Shown piece by piece: positions 22,546 to 32,774 of a stretch of 64,000 nucleotides of DNA. Every line of letters begins with the position of its first letter. Position 1 is the stretch's first letter. The stretch covers positions 95,253,501 to 95,317,500 of the forward strand of contig CM032233.1 in the NCBI GenBank assembly GCA_019009955.1, read 5' to 3'. Position numbers and translations under genes: made by a program. The DNA comes from Riptortus pedestris (taxonomy: Eukaryota > Arthropoda > Insecta > Hemiptera > Alydidae). The notes under the pieces are model-generated. The model was given only the letters and a program-made list of their open reading frames with translations. It was not told the DNA's origin and made no database searches.

Positions 22546-22629
<84 letters not shown>

Positions 22630-22663
22630 GAACGGATCTCTTTATCATCCTATATGTAGGATC
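22546..22663 (-). mobile_element. HINE head, left half, interrupted by LINE
   Basis: The (CA)n(TA)n microsatellite (22548-22623), then TTTTGAACGG and the GTAGGATC motif of the head. The remainder resumes at 23044 after a LINE insertion. Confidence 0.7.
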
Positions 22664-23043
22664 GATATATTATAAAGTATTACAACATTAGAATATGATG
22701 TTGATTATGAGGAAAGGGAATTATAATTCAATATGTTTGTCTTACGTAGCCTCCCAAATTAAAGAAGAGTAAAACCGTAACATCGGTTGAGTTTAACTTT
22801 ATTTAAGTTCTTTTTTTCCTTTTCATTTATTAGTTATATTTTTAATTATTTTATTTTACTTTATTTATATAATTTCATTTTATTTTTTTATTATATTTGA
22901 TTATATGGTAATATCTTATTAAATAGTATATATTGTAAAAATGTATGTAAATATAGTCATACATATAATATGCCATGTGGCAATGGAACATGTACTTAAT
23001 TAATAACTTTTTACAGCGTTACAATGAGGAGAAAATAAAATAG
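22664..23043 (+). mobile_element. 5'-truncated LINE insertion in a HINE
   Basis: The HINE head is split at GTAGGATC, which is present on both sides (22656-22663 and 23044-23051) as an 8-bp target duplication. The insert is the AT-rich 3' region of the LINE found in minus orientation at 12290-13330: CGGTTGAGTTTAACTTTA, a long T-rich tract, TGATTATATGG, CCATGTGGCAATGGA and GCGTTACAATGAGG. It ends A-rich. Confidence 0.75.
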
Positions 23044-23115
23044 GTAGGATCTACAGACACTTGAGGAAATTTTCCAAATCACGTCATGAGTCTATCGGGA
23101 AATCTGCTAAAAAGT
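23044..23115 (-). mobile_element. HINE head, right half
   Basis: GTAGGATCTACAGACACTTG, GTCATGAGTC and CGGGAAATCTGCTAAAAA complete the head begun at 22546. The palindrome has lost its inner arm. Confidence 0.7.
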
Positions 23116-23963
23116 GTAAACTTGCTAAACATGTACCATTTTTAATATATTGAGCAGTCTTAGCAGCTACTGATAGTAATACCGTATTTCACAGTATGCT
23201 GGAGCATTGTTTGGAGTCCTTTGGAAAGCAGTGATTACTTCTAGCCAACTACTGTACTCGCCTCTTTTCCTATTGTATTCTCTGTAGGTTTTTCACTATT
23301 GTTTACATAAATCTTGGAGGAGGGGGGCGCCATGGATATGGATGGGCTTATCATCGATCAAACATCCCCTTTGTCTGGCTGTAGGGGGGACGGAATGAGA
23401 TGTTCTTGATGCTTTGTGGGTGGCCGCCTACGGGGGAACCGATACCTTAAATATCTTATCCCCCCTGTGCAGGGAGTCTGCGACAAAAGAGACCTCGCCC
23501 GAAAGGAAAGGTATAATTGAAGTCTGAATTATTCGTCAAGGTGTACTTTTGGACGGTGATGTATATGTCTCAATAAAGGGGGGCCCCTCGAGGTTGAAGA
23601 CTCTCCTACTGAGAGCACCCCCCCCCCTATAAATATGTATTCCAACTGGAGAGGCTATCGATTCAACCCCCCCCCCCTCCCCCACTTCTACAGCCGCAGA
23701 CAGTAAGGCACAATTAAAACCCTCTTTATCTCTCCCTCTCTCTCTCTCTCTACCCCTATGCATTATCAATTTTAAGACCCCGGAAAGTTCTGAAATCCAT
23801 TCATTGAAAATTGAAATGCGGATCGTGAGGGGTGGAGAGAGGTCGGCTGCTGTCTTCCAGGCCCACCCATTATAGATAGATTCCACTACCAATATTATTC
23901 CTGTCCTCACTTCGGCTCCCCACTTCACTGCTCATCATCCTTTGAAGGCTAGAGCGCAACTAT
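23116..23963. other. GC-richer low-repeat island
   Basis: About 850 bp free of repeat families: GGGGGGCGCCATGGATATGG, a 23400-23470 GC-rich part, C-runs at 23618 and 23668, and a (TC)n near 23735. A 130-codon minus frame (23536-23928) is the joint longest in the window, but it has low-complexity Arg-Glu and Gly runs and no recognised domain, so I do not call a gene. Candidate host regulatory sequence. Confidence 0.3.
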
Positions 23964-24515
23964 ACAATCCGGCACGCAGGTGCTGCGTTACCAAATCAGA
24001 TTTTTCGCCAAATGGAATTTGACACTCTGATCACTAACACCCCTTACCTAAAGCCAATTTCAGCTATTACCTAATATAACATTTAGTTTGACATGAAATG
24101 ATTAATTATCGAGAATAGAGTAAATCAAATGAAATTCATGTTGTTCAGAACAATAAGTCTTAAAAGATGACGTCACACCTTAAATATTAGAACATATTTC
24201 ACACATTTAAAATTCAATAACTATAATATTTGGTATTTAAGCGTCAAATAATGTGATTCATGATAAAAAGCTATTATTAATATAAAATGAGTAGTAGTGG
24301 GGGCTTACTGAAGGCTGATAACGAAAAAGTGCGAATATCCTGCTTATTATTCAAGATAGAGAAAATACGTATATAACAACATTTATAGACAATTGAATTT
24401 ACAATAAGTTTGGTCCTATACCATATTTTGATACGACGTATAATATCGAAAATATTTACAAATTTAATACCCATACCCGATTTCAGCCGTTAACGAACTT
24501 GATCTTTAGTTCAAG

Positions 24516-24571
<56 letters not shown>

Positions 24572-24684
24572 AAACGGAGCTCATTTTCGGTATGTCCTAC
24601 GTGGAATCTATGGATATTTAAGGAAATTTTCGAAAATCACCATAATCTCAATAGCTAATTTCCCTTCAGGGAAATCTGCTAAAA
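23964..24684 (-). mobile_element. HINE, full length, diverged
   Basis: 3' end TCCGGCACGCAGGTGCTGCG then AAATCAGATTTTTCGCC. Body with ATAATATTTGGTATTTAAGC, (TA)n at 24513-24568, head ending TTTCCCTTCAGGGAAATCTG CTAAAA. Confidence 0.75.
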
Positions 24685-24689
24685 TTCAT

Positions 24690-26046
24690 GATTATAATCC
24701 TTAACCAATGTGATGATTGGTCAACAATAGCCAATCTAACTACTGGAGTCCACTAATTCCAGCGTCTCCTTGGTTAACTTCTTGGGGGTTGTATGTCGAG
24801 CTGATCATTCACTAAAAGTCTTTCTTGAAAGATCTCAAAGGTCTACCTATAATGCGAACCAAGAAATATTTAAAGTCCTTTGAAACATATAAATGGGCTT
24901 TGTGTGCACTTTTATCTTGTAAATATGTAATCGCTTCAATTACTAGTAAGGTCATTCTATTGTAGAACTTTGTAAGGGAGACTACCTGTGAGGTTGGTAG
25001 AGTGTGAATGAGTCCGTGATTTTATGTAATATCACAATGGATGGCAGGATATACCTATGAGAACAGTTCTATCAGTTAATATTCTAGAGGGAAGGAAATC
25101 TCCTTCACAATAATACACCAGAGAAATATTATTTTAAAAAAGCCTACACACACAAAAAAAAGGAAGAAGAAAGTGACGTGGGGGTAAGAAGTGAAGCCTT
25201 GCATTGAGATGGAGTGGAAGAATAGCTTAATCGTGGCAGTGACTTGAAGGGCCGATTATCTGTCAATGGAAACGGGCCCATTCACTACCGGCCTCAACAC
25301 TTCTATAAATCCCAGCCTTTTTTTCACCTTGGTCCGGACCAGTCGCATCAAAAACGTTCTCTGTCTTTTTTCTTTCCCACACCTAGCAAACTCTTTGAGC
25401 TGTTCACGGCCGCTCAATGGAGCTCCCGGGGCACATTTATCAAGTCAATACTGAAATGTCAATGTGAAAGAAAGGTATTGAATAGTGACTGGGCGAGTAG
25501 ACCATTAGGAAGTGGTGGCTATGCCTAATCACGACTCGGGGCCTAAGCCTTGTCTATAGCCCCCATCCTACACACCTACCTGTCGCCTCTCCCACACCCA
25601 TCCTCAACCATTCTATCCTCTTCTGCATTTGCATCACATCCTCCTCCTATTTTCCTACACGCAAATAACACTCCAAGACTAACGTCACACAGTCTTCAAT
25701 GATAAAGACATAACTAAATTTCTTCTATATGTACATTATTTACATCCTACACCTGGTAATTGATCTTGTGAACAGGTAAACCTGATTTTCACGTGACTGA
25801 AAAAGGGCATAAGTGGGTCACAAGGACACACAGTGGTTTCCTATTACCTTCTGCATCAGACCAGTAAAGGCATGAGGGGAGAAAATTCTATTTCTAGTCC
25901 AGAGTTGTTAGACAGCCATCCCTCGGTAGCATGCAGCCTGCATGAGCTGACTAATGATAGTCTATTAGCCAGTATGACTATGCAGACTACAACTTTAATC
26001 TACCCGCCAATCTTGCCCCATTGACATTTTATAAGTGAGAATTTAG
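24690..26046. other. Low-repeat region, partly GC-richer
   Basis: 24690-24870 holds a relative of the unclassified repeat at 21700. From 25180 to 26030 the composition is mixed, with a GGGCCGATTATCTG, GGGCCCATTCACTACC, GAGCTCCCGGGGCAC island. Overlapping 62-94 codon frames at 25244-25528 show no recognised domain. No gene is called. Confidence 0.3.
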
Positions 26047-26837
26047 ACGATATATATATATCGCTCTAGCGGTCGCAGTTTTTGAATTGTTATTTAGACA
26101 TTTCACGAAAAACTAAAGATCAAGTTTGTTAATTGCTGAATCGAACAATTGGGAGAGTGGGTTTAGAGAGGGGGATTTTGAATTAGAAATATGTCTCCTA
26201 TTATACGTAGGATCAATAAATTTGATAGCTCCAAACTTATTGAAAATTGAATTTAATATAATTGGTGTTATATACATTTTTCTTTGTCTTATTCAGCGGG
26301 ATATTTGCTCTTTTTCGTTTGCAGCCTTCAGTAAACCCCCACTCCTGCTCATGTTATATTATCTACATCTTATATCATAAATCACATTATTTGAAGCTTA
26401 AATACCAAATATTAGTTTCATCTAATTGTAAAGTTGTGAGATGTGTGTAAATATTTACGGTGTGAAGTCATCTTTTATGATTTGTTGTTCCGAACGACAT
26501 GGTTTTTAACCCTCCGACAGGCGCGTCCTAGTTAATGACACACTTGGGCGCGTTGGCTACAGGTGTAGCCATTACTTAAAAATGATTTACATAAGAAAAA
26601 ATCAAATGTAATGAATTTTTATTATAAATAAATTTAAGCAATTATATTGGTGAACAAATCGAAATCAGTTTTTATTGAAGTGAATACCTTTTTTTTTATT
26701 TTAATGAAAACACATTAATATACTTTCTATAAGCAAAAAAACGTAATGGAACTTTATTTTATTAAAACTTATTTATGGAAAATAAAATACTTTGTACAAA
26801 ATATAGTAAAATATAGTAAATGTAAATACAGCCGCTT

Positions 26838-27161
26838 TTATAAACAGTCAGGACAAATTTGCCACATATGATATTCACATATAATTTTTTTACATTTTGC
26901 ACACATGTTTCTGAATGTTTTGTTTTTCTTTGCCGACCCTTCACAGAAATTGCATCTTCTTATAGTGTCTTTAGGGATTATAATGGGGTGGGTATGTTCT
27001 TCTGGCAAATTCAAGAGTTCCTTCGCTCGTTGCTTCAAATTTGTTGGTAGATCTTCCACCTAAGACTCCTCACCCGATGAAACTTCTCGCAACCATTGAG
27101 AAAGAATATCTGGATCATTGGTGCGTTTCACAGAACTGTGTTGGCTCGAGGAAAAAGCCAT
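26838..27161 (-). pseudogene. Truncated piggyBac transposase: N-terminus joined to C-terminal zinc domain
   Basis: From ATG at 27161 the frame reads MAFSSSQHSSVKRTNDPDIL...SSGEES for 33 codons, meets one TAG (27060-27062), and continues in the same frame for 73 codons to 26838. The second part ends with a cysteine-rich domain: C36, C39, C53, C56, C61, H64, C69, C72 of that part (CNFC, CAKC, CEYH, CPDC). This spacing is the cross-brace zinc finger found at the C-terminus of piggyBac transposases, which binds element ends. Full transposases are about 550-600 residues. Here the whole catalytic region is absent, so the product cannot cut DNA. If the stop is read through, or translation restarts, a DNA-binding-only protein could in principle act as a repressor; this is inference. 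Confidence 0.8.
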
Positions 27162-27295
27162 CTTAACTTTGTTTGTTATGATAACTTTTAAAAAACAACA
27201 AAACAAAACGATAAACTGAAATTGCTAATTCTCGTAGCTGTAACCCCGTTGGGCGCGTTGGCTACACCGGTAAGGCACTGGGAATTAAAGATCTG

Positions 27296-27508
27296 GGGCT
27301 CGGGTTGGCCGTGCGAGTTAGGGTGTTGGTCCTAATCTCAGACCTAGAGTGGTGGATTCGAATCCCGCCCTGGGCAGTGGAAATTTATTTAATGACGGAC
27401 TCATTAAATAAACTCCTTAGGCCCACCCTGGCTAGAAAAGGATGTAAACCTGTAGATAACCCGTCCCGATTTGCCTAGTAGCATAAAGTGGACGTAAAAT
27501 AAAATAAA
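27296..27508 (+). mobile_element. tRNA-derived SINE, full length
   Basis: A 13-bp perfect target duplication AATTAAAGATCTG flanks it (27283-27295 and 27509-27521). The head is tRNA-like: A-box region TTGGCCGTGCGAGTTAGG and B-box region GGATTCGAATCCCGCCC, an RNA polymerase III internal promoter. The tail includes ATTTAATGACGGACTCATTA, CCCACCCTGGCTAGAAAAGG, TAGATAACCCGTCCCGA and ends in (AAAAT)n. It lies inside the piggyBac element. Confidence 0.88.
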
Positions 27509-28654
27509 AATTAAAGATCTGCTGCAAGCAGGGTCAAGGTAACTTGTTTACTGACTAATAGACATATCCTGCCTAGGAAGGTATGAGTCTGCCAGAAGTT
27601 CCCAGCCCATGTATGCCCTTGCTACGAACATTTAAACTTTGCTATGGCTACACCCGTAGCCATGCGCCTAACGGAGGGTTAATTGGTCAACACTATACTC
27701 GACAAGTAATCATTTAATGGAAAACTAAAGGTTATAGTAGGTAATAGCTAAAATATTGTATTTTTTCGTTACCGATCTCTTTTATACGTGTTTCATATAA
27801 AATGAAATATCGAGTTCGTTAATGACTGAAATCGAATCTATGGGCGGGGGGGGGGACGGATTTAGAAGAAGAATGTCAAAAATTCTATATATCTCGGTCA
27901 TTATAAGTCGGATCGACCAACTGTACATAATCAATCTTATTGAAAAATCGATTACCTACCTATAAATGTAGTTATATACATATTTTCTCCATATTGAACA
28001 TTAACCGAGATATGTCATATTAACAATAAGCTGTTATATGTAGAAACACTTTATTCTAAGCTTAAATACCAAATATAGTTTTCAAAAGACATTTACTATG
28101 CGAAATACATGCAAATTCGTAGTGTGATGACTCAATCAATTATGATTTTACGTTATCGTTTCGAACATGTTTATTTGATCTATACGACTCGATCTTTAAC
28201 CCTTTCAGTTAAAACTAAAGATCCTCTTTATCATTTACTGAAATCGGAGATGGAATAGTAGGGGTTTAAAGGGGGGGGGGGTATTTAAAATTCAAAATAT
28301 CTACGCTATTATAACTGGAATCGTAAAATGTTATAGAACCAATCTTGGTTAACTATTGATGATCAAGATTTGTTGTTCTCTACATTCTTTTGTAACAAAA
28401 GTATTAAGCAAGTTATTCGTACCTTCTGGTTTTCAGTCTTAAACACCCCCCCCCCTTCTACTCATCGGAGTTTTACCTTGAAATAGATAATATGTGCTCA
28501 GATGAGATAACAAGTGTGTTACGCCAGCAGGTGGGAAATCTGCTTAGTTTCCGCAGCTCCTTATTTGAAGCTTAATTAACAAATACGGCTTTCAATATTT
28601 TGAGTAACGTCAAAATTAAAGCTCATTTAGAATATTGTTATTGCTTTGTTACAA

Positions 28655-28758
28655 GAAGAGTTTTATCTAATTTATTGTTGTGAAATAGTACTCATGACAG
28701 GAATTTCGAAAAGCTTCCCCTTAGGAGATAAAGAAAATGAGCTCCATTCAAAATTATG
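28655..28758 (+). mobile_element. HINE head fragment
   Basis: AGTACTCATGACAGGAATTT and AAATGAGCTCCATTCAAAAT are a short remnant of a head, placed immediately before the next complete copy. Confidence 0.6.
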
Positions 28759-28759
28759 T

Positions 28760-28881
28760 ATTAGCAGATTGCCCTTAAGGGAAATCAGCTATTGAGGTCG
28801 TACTCATGACGCGAGTTTTGAAAAATTTCCTCGAATGTCCATCGATCCTACTCAGGAGATGACGAAAATGAGGTCCGTTCA

Positions 28882-28938
<57 letters not shown>

Positions 28939-29096
28939 AAAAATCTTAGTTTATGCCGATATTTCGAGAATCTTTATTTTCTCTTCTTCAGGGCGAGACT
29001 AAAGATACTTAAAATCTACTGCACATATCTATTGCACATAGGACTAGGGTTACAGTAACCTCCCTGGTCTGTGAGGGTCACCAAAAAGAATAACAA

Positions 29097-29146
<50 letters not shown>

Positions 29147-29594
29147 TTGTCTGTTAACACTCTAGCCGTTGCAATGTTTGTGTGGTAGTTACTAAACTCC
29201 ATATTTAATCGTTTTACGTAAATAGGAAGATCCAAGTTCGTTAATGGCTGAAATCGGACCACTGGATATCTCCGTTACTATAAGTCGGATCGAAAAATTG
29301 TATAAAACCAATCTTATTGCAAATGCAATGATCTATAAATATTGTTCTATACATATTTTCTGTATCATGAATATTAGCCGAGTTATTCGGATTTTATAGT
29401 TTTCAGCCTTCAGCAAACCCCCACATCTACTCATGGTAAACTAACAATACTCGGTTATGTAATAAACCACATTATTCGAACCTTAAATACCAAATATTGT
29501 TTTCAAGAGACCTTTATTATACGACATATCTATTATTAAACTTCACGAGGGAAATCTGCTTACTTTACGCAGCTCCTGCGTGACGGACTTTTTT
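28760..29594 (+). mobile_element. HINE, full length, with Penelope-like insert in its microsatellite
   Basis: Head TTAGCAGATTGCCCTTAAGG, complete head block, (TA)n at 28885-28934. A foreign segment 28935-29100 follows, then a second (TA)n (29101-29140), the body, and the 3' end GGGAAATCTGCTTACTTTAC, CGCAGCTCCTGCG, GACGGACTTTT. Confidence 0.85.
28935..29100 (-). mobile_element. Penelope-like element fragment inserted in a HINE (TA)n
   Basis: On the minus strand: GCCCTGAAGAAGAGAAAATA, then GATTCTCGAAATATCGGC and ATAAACTAAG. The core CTGAAGA (28991-28985), one base, GAG, loop, CTC, GAAA (28965-28962) is hammerhead-like and typical in wording of Penelope-like terminal repeats. Both sides are TA repeats belonging to the host HINE, so insertion was into the microsatellite. 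The protein-coding part is absent. Confidence 0.6.
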
Positions 29595-29909
29595 TAAATA
29601 GATATTCGTACTTACCGGCATTACAATATATTTCTATACTTACGTTGGCACTAGTCGTAAGCCCTATAGCCCTCGCTGAACTACAAGAATAGGATTCGTC
29701 AGTTTTAAATTAAAAACTGTACATAAATTTATTAACATGTACAAAGAAAATGGGTTAGTATAATCTAATTAGTTTGTAATATATACTAAAAGAATCACAG
29801 ATACAAAGTAATTACAACACTAAATTTTATACTTCCAAACAAGCATAACAACCACAATGATGAATGCCCAAAACGAACACCCACTAAAGTTCACAGTTCT
29901 TGATATGCA
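29595..29909. other. Unique AT-rich spacer
   Basis: No repeat blocks or coding signs were recognised. Confidence 0.3.
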
Positions 29910-30045
29910 GTGGATATTTATTTAGTGACGGACTCACTAAATAAACTCCTTAGGCCCACCCCGGCTAGAAAAGGTGTTAACATGTAGATAATCCGTCCCA
30001 ATTAGCCATAGTAGTATAAAGAGGACGTAAATAATAATAAACTTA
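29910..30045 (+). mobile_element. tRNA-derived SINE, 5'-truncated
   Basis: Lacks the tRNA-like head. Starts near GGATATTTATTTAGTGACGG and continues CCCACCCCGGCTAGAAAAGG, GTAGATAATCCGTCCCAATT, GAGGACGTAAATAATAATAA, matching the tail of the copies at 27296 and 35281. A convincing target duplication was not seen. Confidence 0.8.
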
Positions 30046-30267
30046 AACATTGATATCGATGAACCAAGAACTTTGGGAAATGATGTGTATCACAAAATTT
30101 CGTTTTGGGGTCGTCTTGATCACTTAGAGGTAATTAATCTGGATTTGGGGGCACTTTAATCCAGTCCATTTAGTGGATGAAGGCACTCTTGACCTGGTTA
30201 CGTCGGTAAAACCTTCCCCTGGTTACAGCTCGAGTAGCAGCCAGCCCTGAGCAAAGTAAGTCTTGCT

Positions 30268-30333
30268 ACTAGCAGATTTCTCCTAAGGGAAATCGGAAAT
30301 TCACAATATTTCCGTTATTATACGTCATATTGA
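30268..30333 (+). mobile_element. HINE head fragment
   Basis: TAGCAGATTTCTCCTAAGGG then AAATCGGAAATTC joins abruptly to the body block TATTTCCGTTATTATACGTC. It is only 65 bp and abuts the inverted 3' end of the next element. Confidence 0.65.
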
Positions 30334-30570
30334 AAAGATCCGTCACCCAGGGGCTGTGTGACCTATGCAGATTTCCCACGTGAAGTTTTACAATAGAGAA
30401 ATCTGCATACTAGTATCACTTAACACCGCCGTGAGTAATGCGAAATCTTTGAGTTAATTATAATAAGCTCCTAACGGAAACGGCTTTTGAATTGTAAACA
30501 AACAGGTCTCCCAACCACTCAAAGCTGAACAAATAGATAGACATATTCTTCACCGAAAAGGAAAATAATT

Positions 30571-30634
<64 letters not shown>

Positions 30635-31239
30635 ATATAACATATTAACTTTATTTCAAACTATTTACTATATCTAGTAATGCAATTTATAATGAATCAG
30701 AATAATTTATATTTTATGAACTCAAATTTTAGTAGTCCAATAACTAAAGAAGGGGGGGGGAGGTGTGGTCAACAGAACGTATTTGCATATATCTCACAAA
30801 GTAAATGCTTACTTAAGCTTCTCTAAACCAATTTCACGAGAGCCAAACAGTTACGGAAACAGCCGAACTAATGCCTGAATCTTAGGAACAATACCGGCAA
30901 ATGCCTATCTCATCTCGTCCGTTATCCGCACACACATAATAAAAATGCAAATATCTCGGTTAATATACAAGATAGAGAATAAATGTATATAAAAATATTT
31001 ATATTTAATTTAATTTGCAATAAGTCTGGTTCTCTACAAGTTTTTGATCCGACGTAAAGTAACGGAGATATTTCGAAAATATTCCCCTCTAAACCCCACC
31101 TCCCACTGGTCCGATTTTAGCCATTAAAATGATCTTTCGTTTTTCATGAAACAGTAAAATATCGAGTTTGGTAACGATCAAACAAAAATTGAAGTGGGGA
31201 ATTTGCTTAGTTAACGCAGCCCCTGCGTGACGGACTTTA
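30334..31239. mobile_element. Chimeric HINE with a 3' terminus at both ends
   Basis: The left end is a minus-orientation 3' terminus (GATCCGTCACCCAGGGGCTG, GCAGATTTCCCACGTG). The body continues in minus orientation, with (TA)n at 30577-30630 and a subfamily block CACGAGAGCCAAACAGTTAC, to AATATCGAGTTTGGTAACG. Instead of a head it then switches to a plus-orientation 3' terminus at 31193-31239 (GGGGAATTTGCTTAGTTAAC, CGCAGCCCCTGCG, GACGGACTTT). No 5' head exists, and the two hairpin ends form an inverted pair about 900 bp apart. Confidence 0.75.
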
Positions 31240-31800
31240 TTAATGATATTCGTTCAGAAATATAAAAAAATGTTTTTTTTTTTTTAAGAGGTGATTTTAT
31301 CCCTTCAAATCGTAGTTTCGCACGAACAAAAAATAGTTTTGTGTTACGGTTGTACTCCTCTACTTACACACAAAGTTTCAGAATATTTAGAACTTTAGGG
31401 TTCTCTAACATCCCTAGTTAGGTGAGAAAATTATTATGACTTTCACCTTCCCATGCCGATTTCATCAACAAGATAGGTACTAACAAATGTTTGTTATTAA
31501 TATATTAACCCTGAGGACTTTAAGGCAAGAGTCTACCCACATTTCCTAATCTCCTAATTTAGTAAGAGTGTTAATCAGAGTAAATACTACCTTGATCGGA
31601 AACTGAGTAACCCCATCAAACCATCCAAAAGATGAACACGTGTCTCTTTAAGATTAACTTGTGGGAATGAGAATGTTTTATTAATACGGTTGTTGTTATT
31701 TTGAGCATTTTATCGAAATCCCCCACGAGGGGTATTAGAGATTCACGTTTCATTAGACCTGTATGGCTGAAGAGAGGATTTGTAAGCCGGCAATAAATCG
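31240..31800. other. Spacer, no recognised feature
   Basis: T-run near 31272-31285, otherwise mixed AT-rich sequence. A 66-codon minus frame at 31616 has no recognised motif. Confidence 0.3.
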
Positions 31801-32072
31801 CCGAGGGTGTATACATCTTCGCTTTCCACAGTTAAATTATTAGCAAAAACGAAGGAGGGTTGATAGGGGGTTGGAAGCACATTTTAAATCCGGGAGTGAA
31901 AGGGCTGATGAATATGGTTGCCGAGGGACGATTGAACTGGGGGATAAGTGAGACTGGCGATAACGGCGTCCGGAGTTGAAACAAAAATATGGTGCTCCAT
32001 TTAGGCCGCCAAGAGGGGTTGCCGTATCTTTGATTATTCATTTCTAGTAATGGCAAAGATCTCGGATAATGT

Positions 32073-32154
<82 letters not shown>

Positions 32155-32345
32155 TTCTCTCTTGCTCATTCGCTCCCAAGCAGTGGGCCTTCTCTCTCGC
32201 TCTCACTCTCTCGGCCTTCTTCACAAGCCACCCTCTTTTCCTCTCTCTCTCTTGCTCATCCCCCTCCCATCTTCTGCGTTCCTCGTTTATTTATCTAACT
32301 CCAGCTCTGGATTATTATTGATTTGGCCGAAGAGAGCCACGAGAT
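31800..32345. other. Low-repeat island with (TC)n
   Basis: GCCGAGGGACGATTGAACTG, GCGATAACGGCGTCCGG and GGCCGCCAAGAGGGGTTGCC mark a GC-richer stretch, followed by a 75-bp (TC)n (32074-32148) and CT-rich sequence. The 130-codon minus frame 31832-32224 is largely the microsatellite translated as Arg-Glu and is not accepted as a gene. Confidence 0.3.
32074..32148. repeat. (TC)n microsatellite
   Basis: Seventy-five bases of TC repeats, producing Ser-Leu and Arg-Glu frames on the two strands. Confidence 0.95.
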
Positions 32346-32737
32346 AGCACTGAATTTTCTTCTTGGCTAAACATTCAATTGAAATAATATTTAAACTCTC
32401 ATTTCAGTAATCCTAGTCGGCTAGGTGAAAATATTTATGAAAATTGTATATACTTAAGGTACATTTACTTCTGACAGTTATTGCATGATATTTATCTCGC
32501 ACAGAAAGCGTAACTAACTGTTTTTTTTTAATTTAATTGGTGTGTCACAAGACAAGTGATTTACACACAAGTCGTCAGTTTCAGGTGAAGTCAAGGTTAG
32601 GTGGAGCCAACTATACTTTTAACTAATCAGTTATAAAGAAAACAATATTCTGAAACAATAACGTAGCTGGAATTTGCCAGACAGTGAATCTTCCCACAGA
32701 AGAATTTTTCAAAACCTCCAATGAGAAGAACAAAATT

Positions 32738-32772
32738 GGAAAAAAAAAAAAAAAAAAAAAAAGAAAAAAAAA
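32738..32772. repeat. Poly-A tract
   Basis: About 35 A residues with one G, just upstream of a LINE remnant. Confidence 0.9.
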
Positions 32773-32774
32773 AC

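Larger units (their letters stand above)
26510..27678 (-). mobile_element. piggyBac-family element, internally deleted, with SINE inside
   Basis: Flanked on both sides by TTAA (26506-26509 and 27679-27682), the invariant piggyBac target duplication. Inverted ends start CCCTCCGACAGGCGCG (left) and CCCTCCGTTAGGCGCATGG (right, minus strand). Palindromes GGCTACAGGTGTAGCC and GGCTACACCCGTAGCC lie just inside the two ends. The minus strand keeps the transposase start and its C-terminal cysteine-rich domain, joined in one frame without the DDE core. A 213-bp SINE (27296-27508) inserted later. It could only move with a transposase supplied from elsewhere. Confidence 0.9.
26047..28560 (+). mobile_element. 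HINE, long form, interrupted by piggyBac
   Basis: The copy begins at the microsatellite/body boundary (CGCTCTAGCGGTCGCAG) without a head. It runs through three successive body modules, each closing with a C-run (AAACCCCCACTCCTGCTC or similar), and ends GGTGGGAAATCTGCTTAGTT, CGCAGCTCC. A piggyBac-derived element with a SINE inside sits at 26510-27678. Repeat age order is therefore HINE, then piggyBac, then SINE. Confidence 0.75.

Noticed and set aside
23536..23928. 130-codon minus-strand open frame, joint longest in the window
   Set aside because: Arg-Glu repeats from a (TC)n tract, Gly runs from a C-run, no recognisable domain, no start context or neighbours supporting a gene.
27296..27400. 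Possible genuine tRNA gene
   Set aside because: A/B-box-like words are present but the cloverleaf is incomplete, it continues into a SINE tail and has a 13-bp target duplication, so it is a SINE.
31832..32224. 130-codon minus-strand open frame
   Set aside because: A large part is the (TC)n microsatellite read as Arg-Glu; the rest has no domain.
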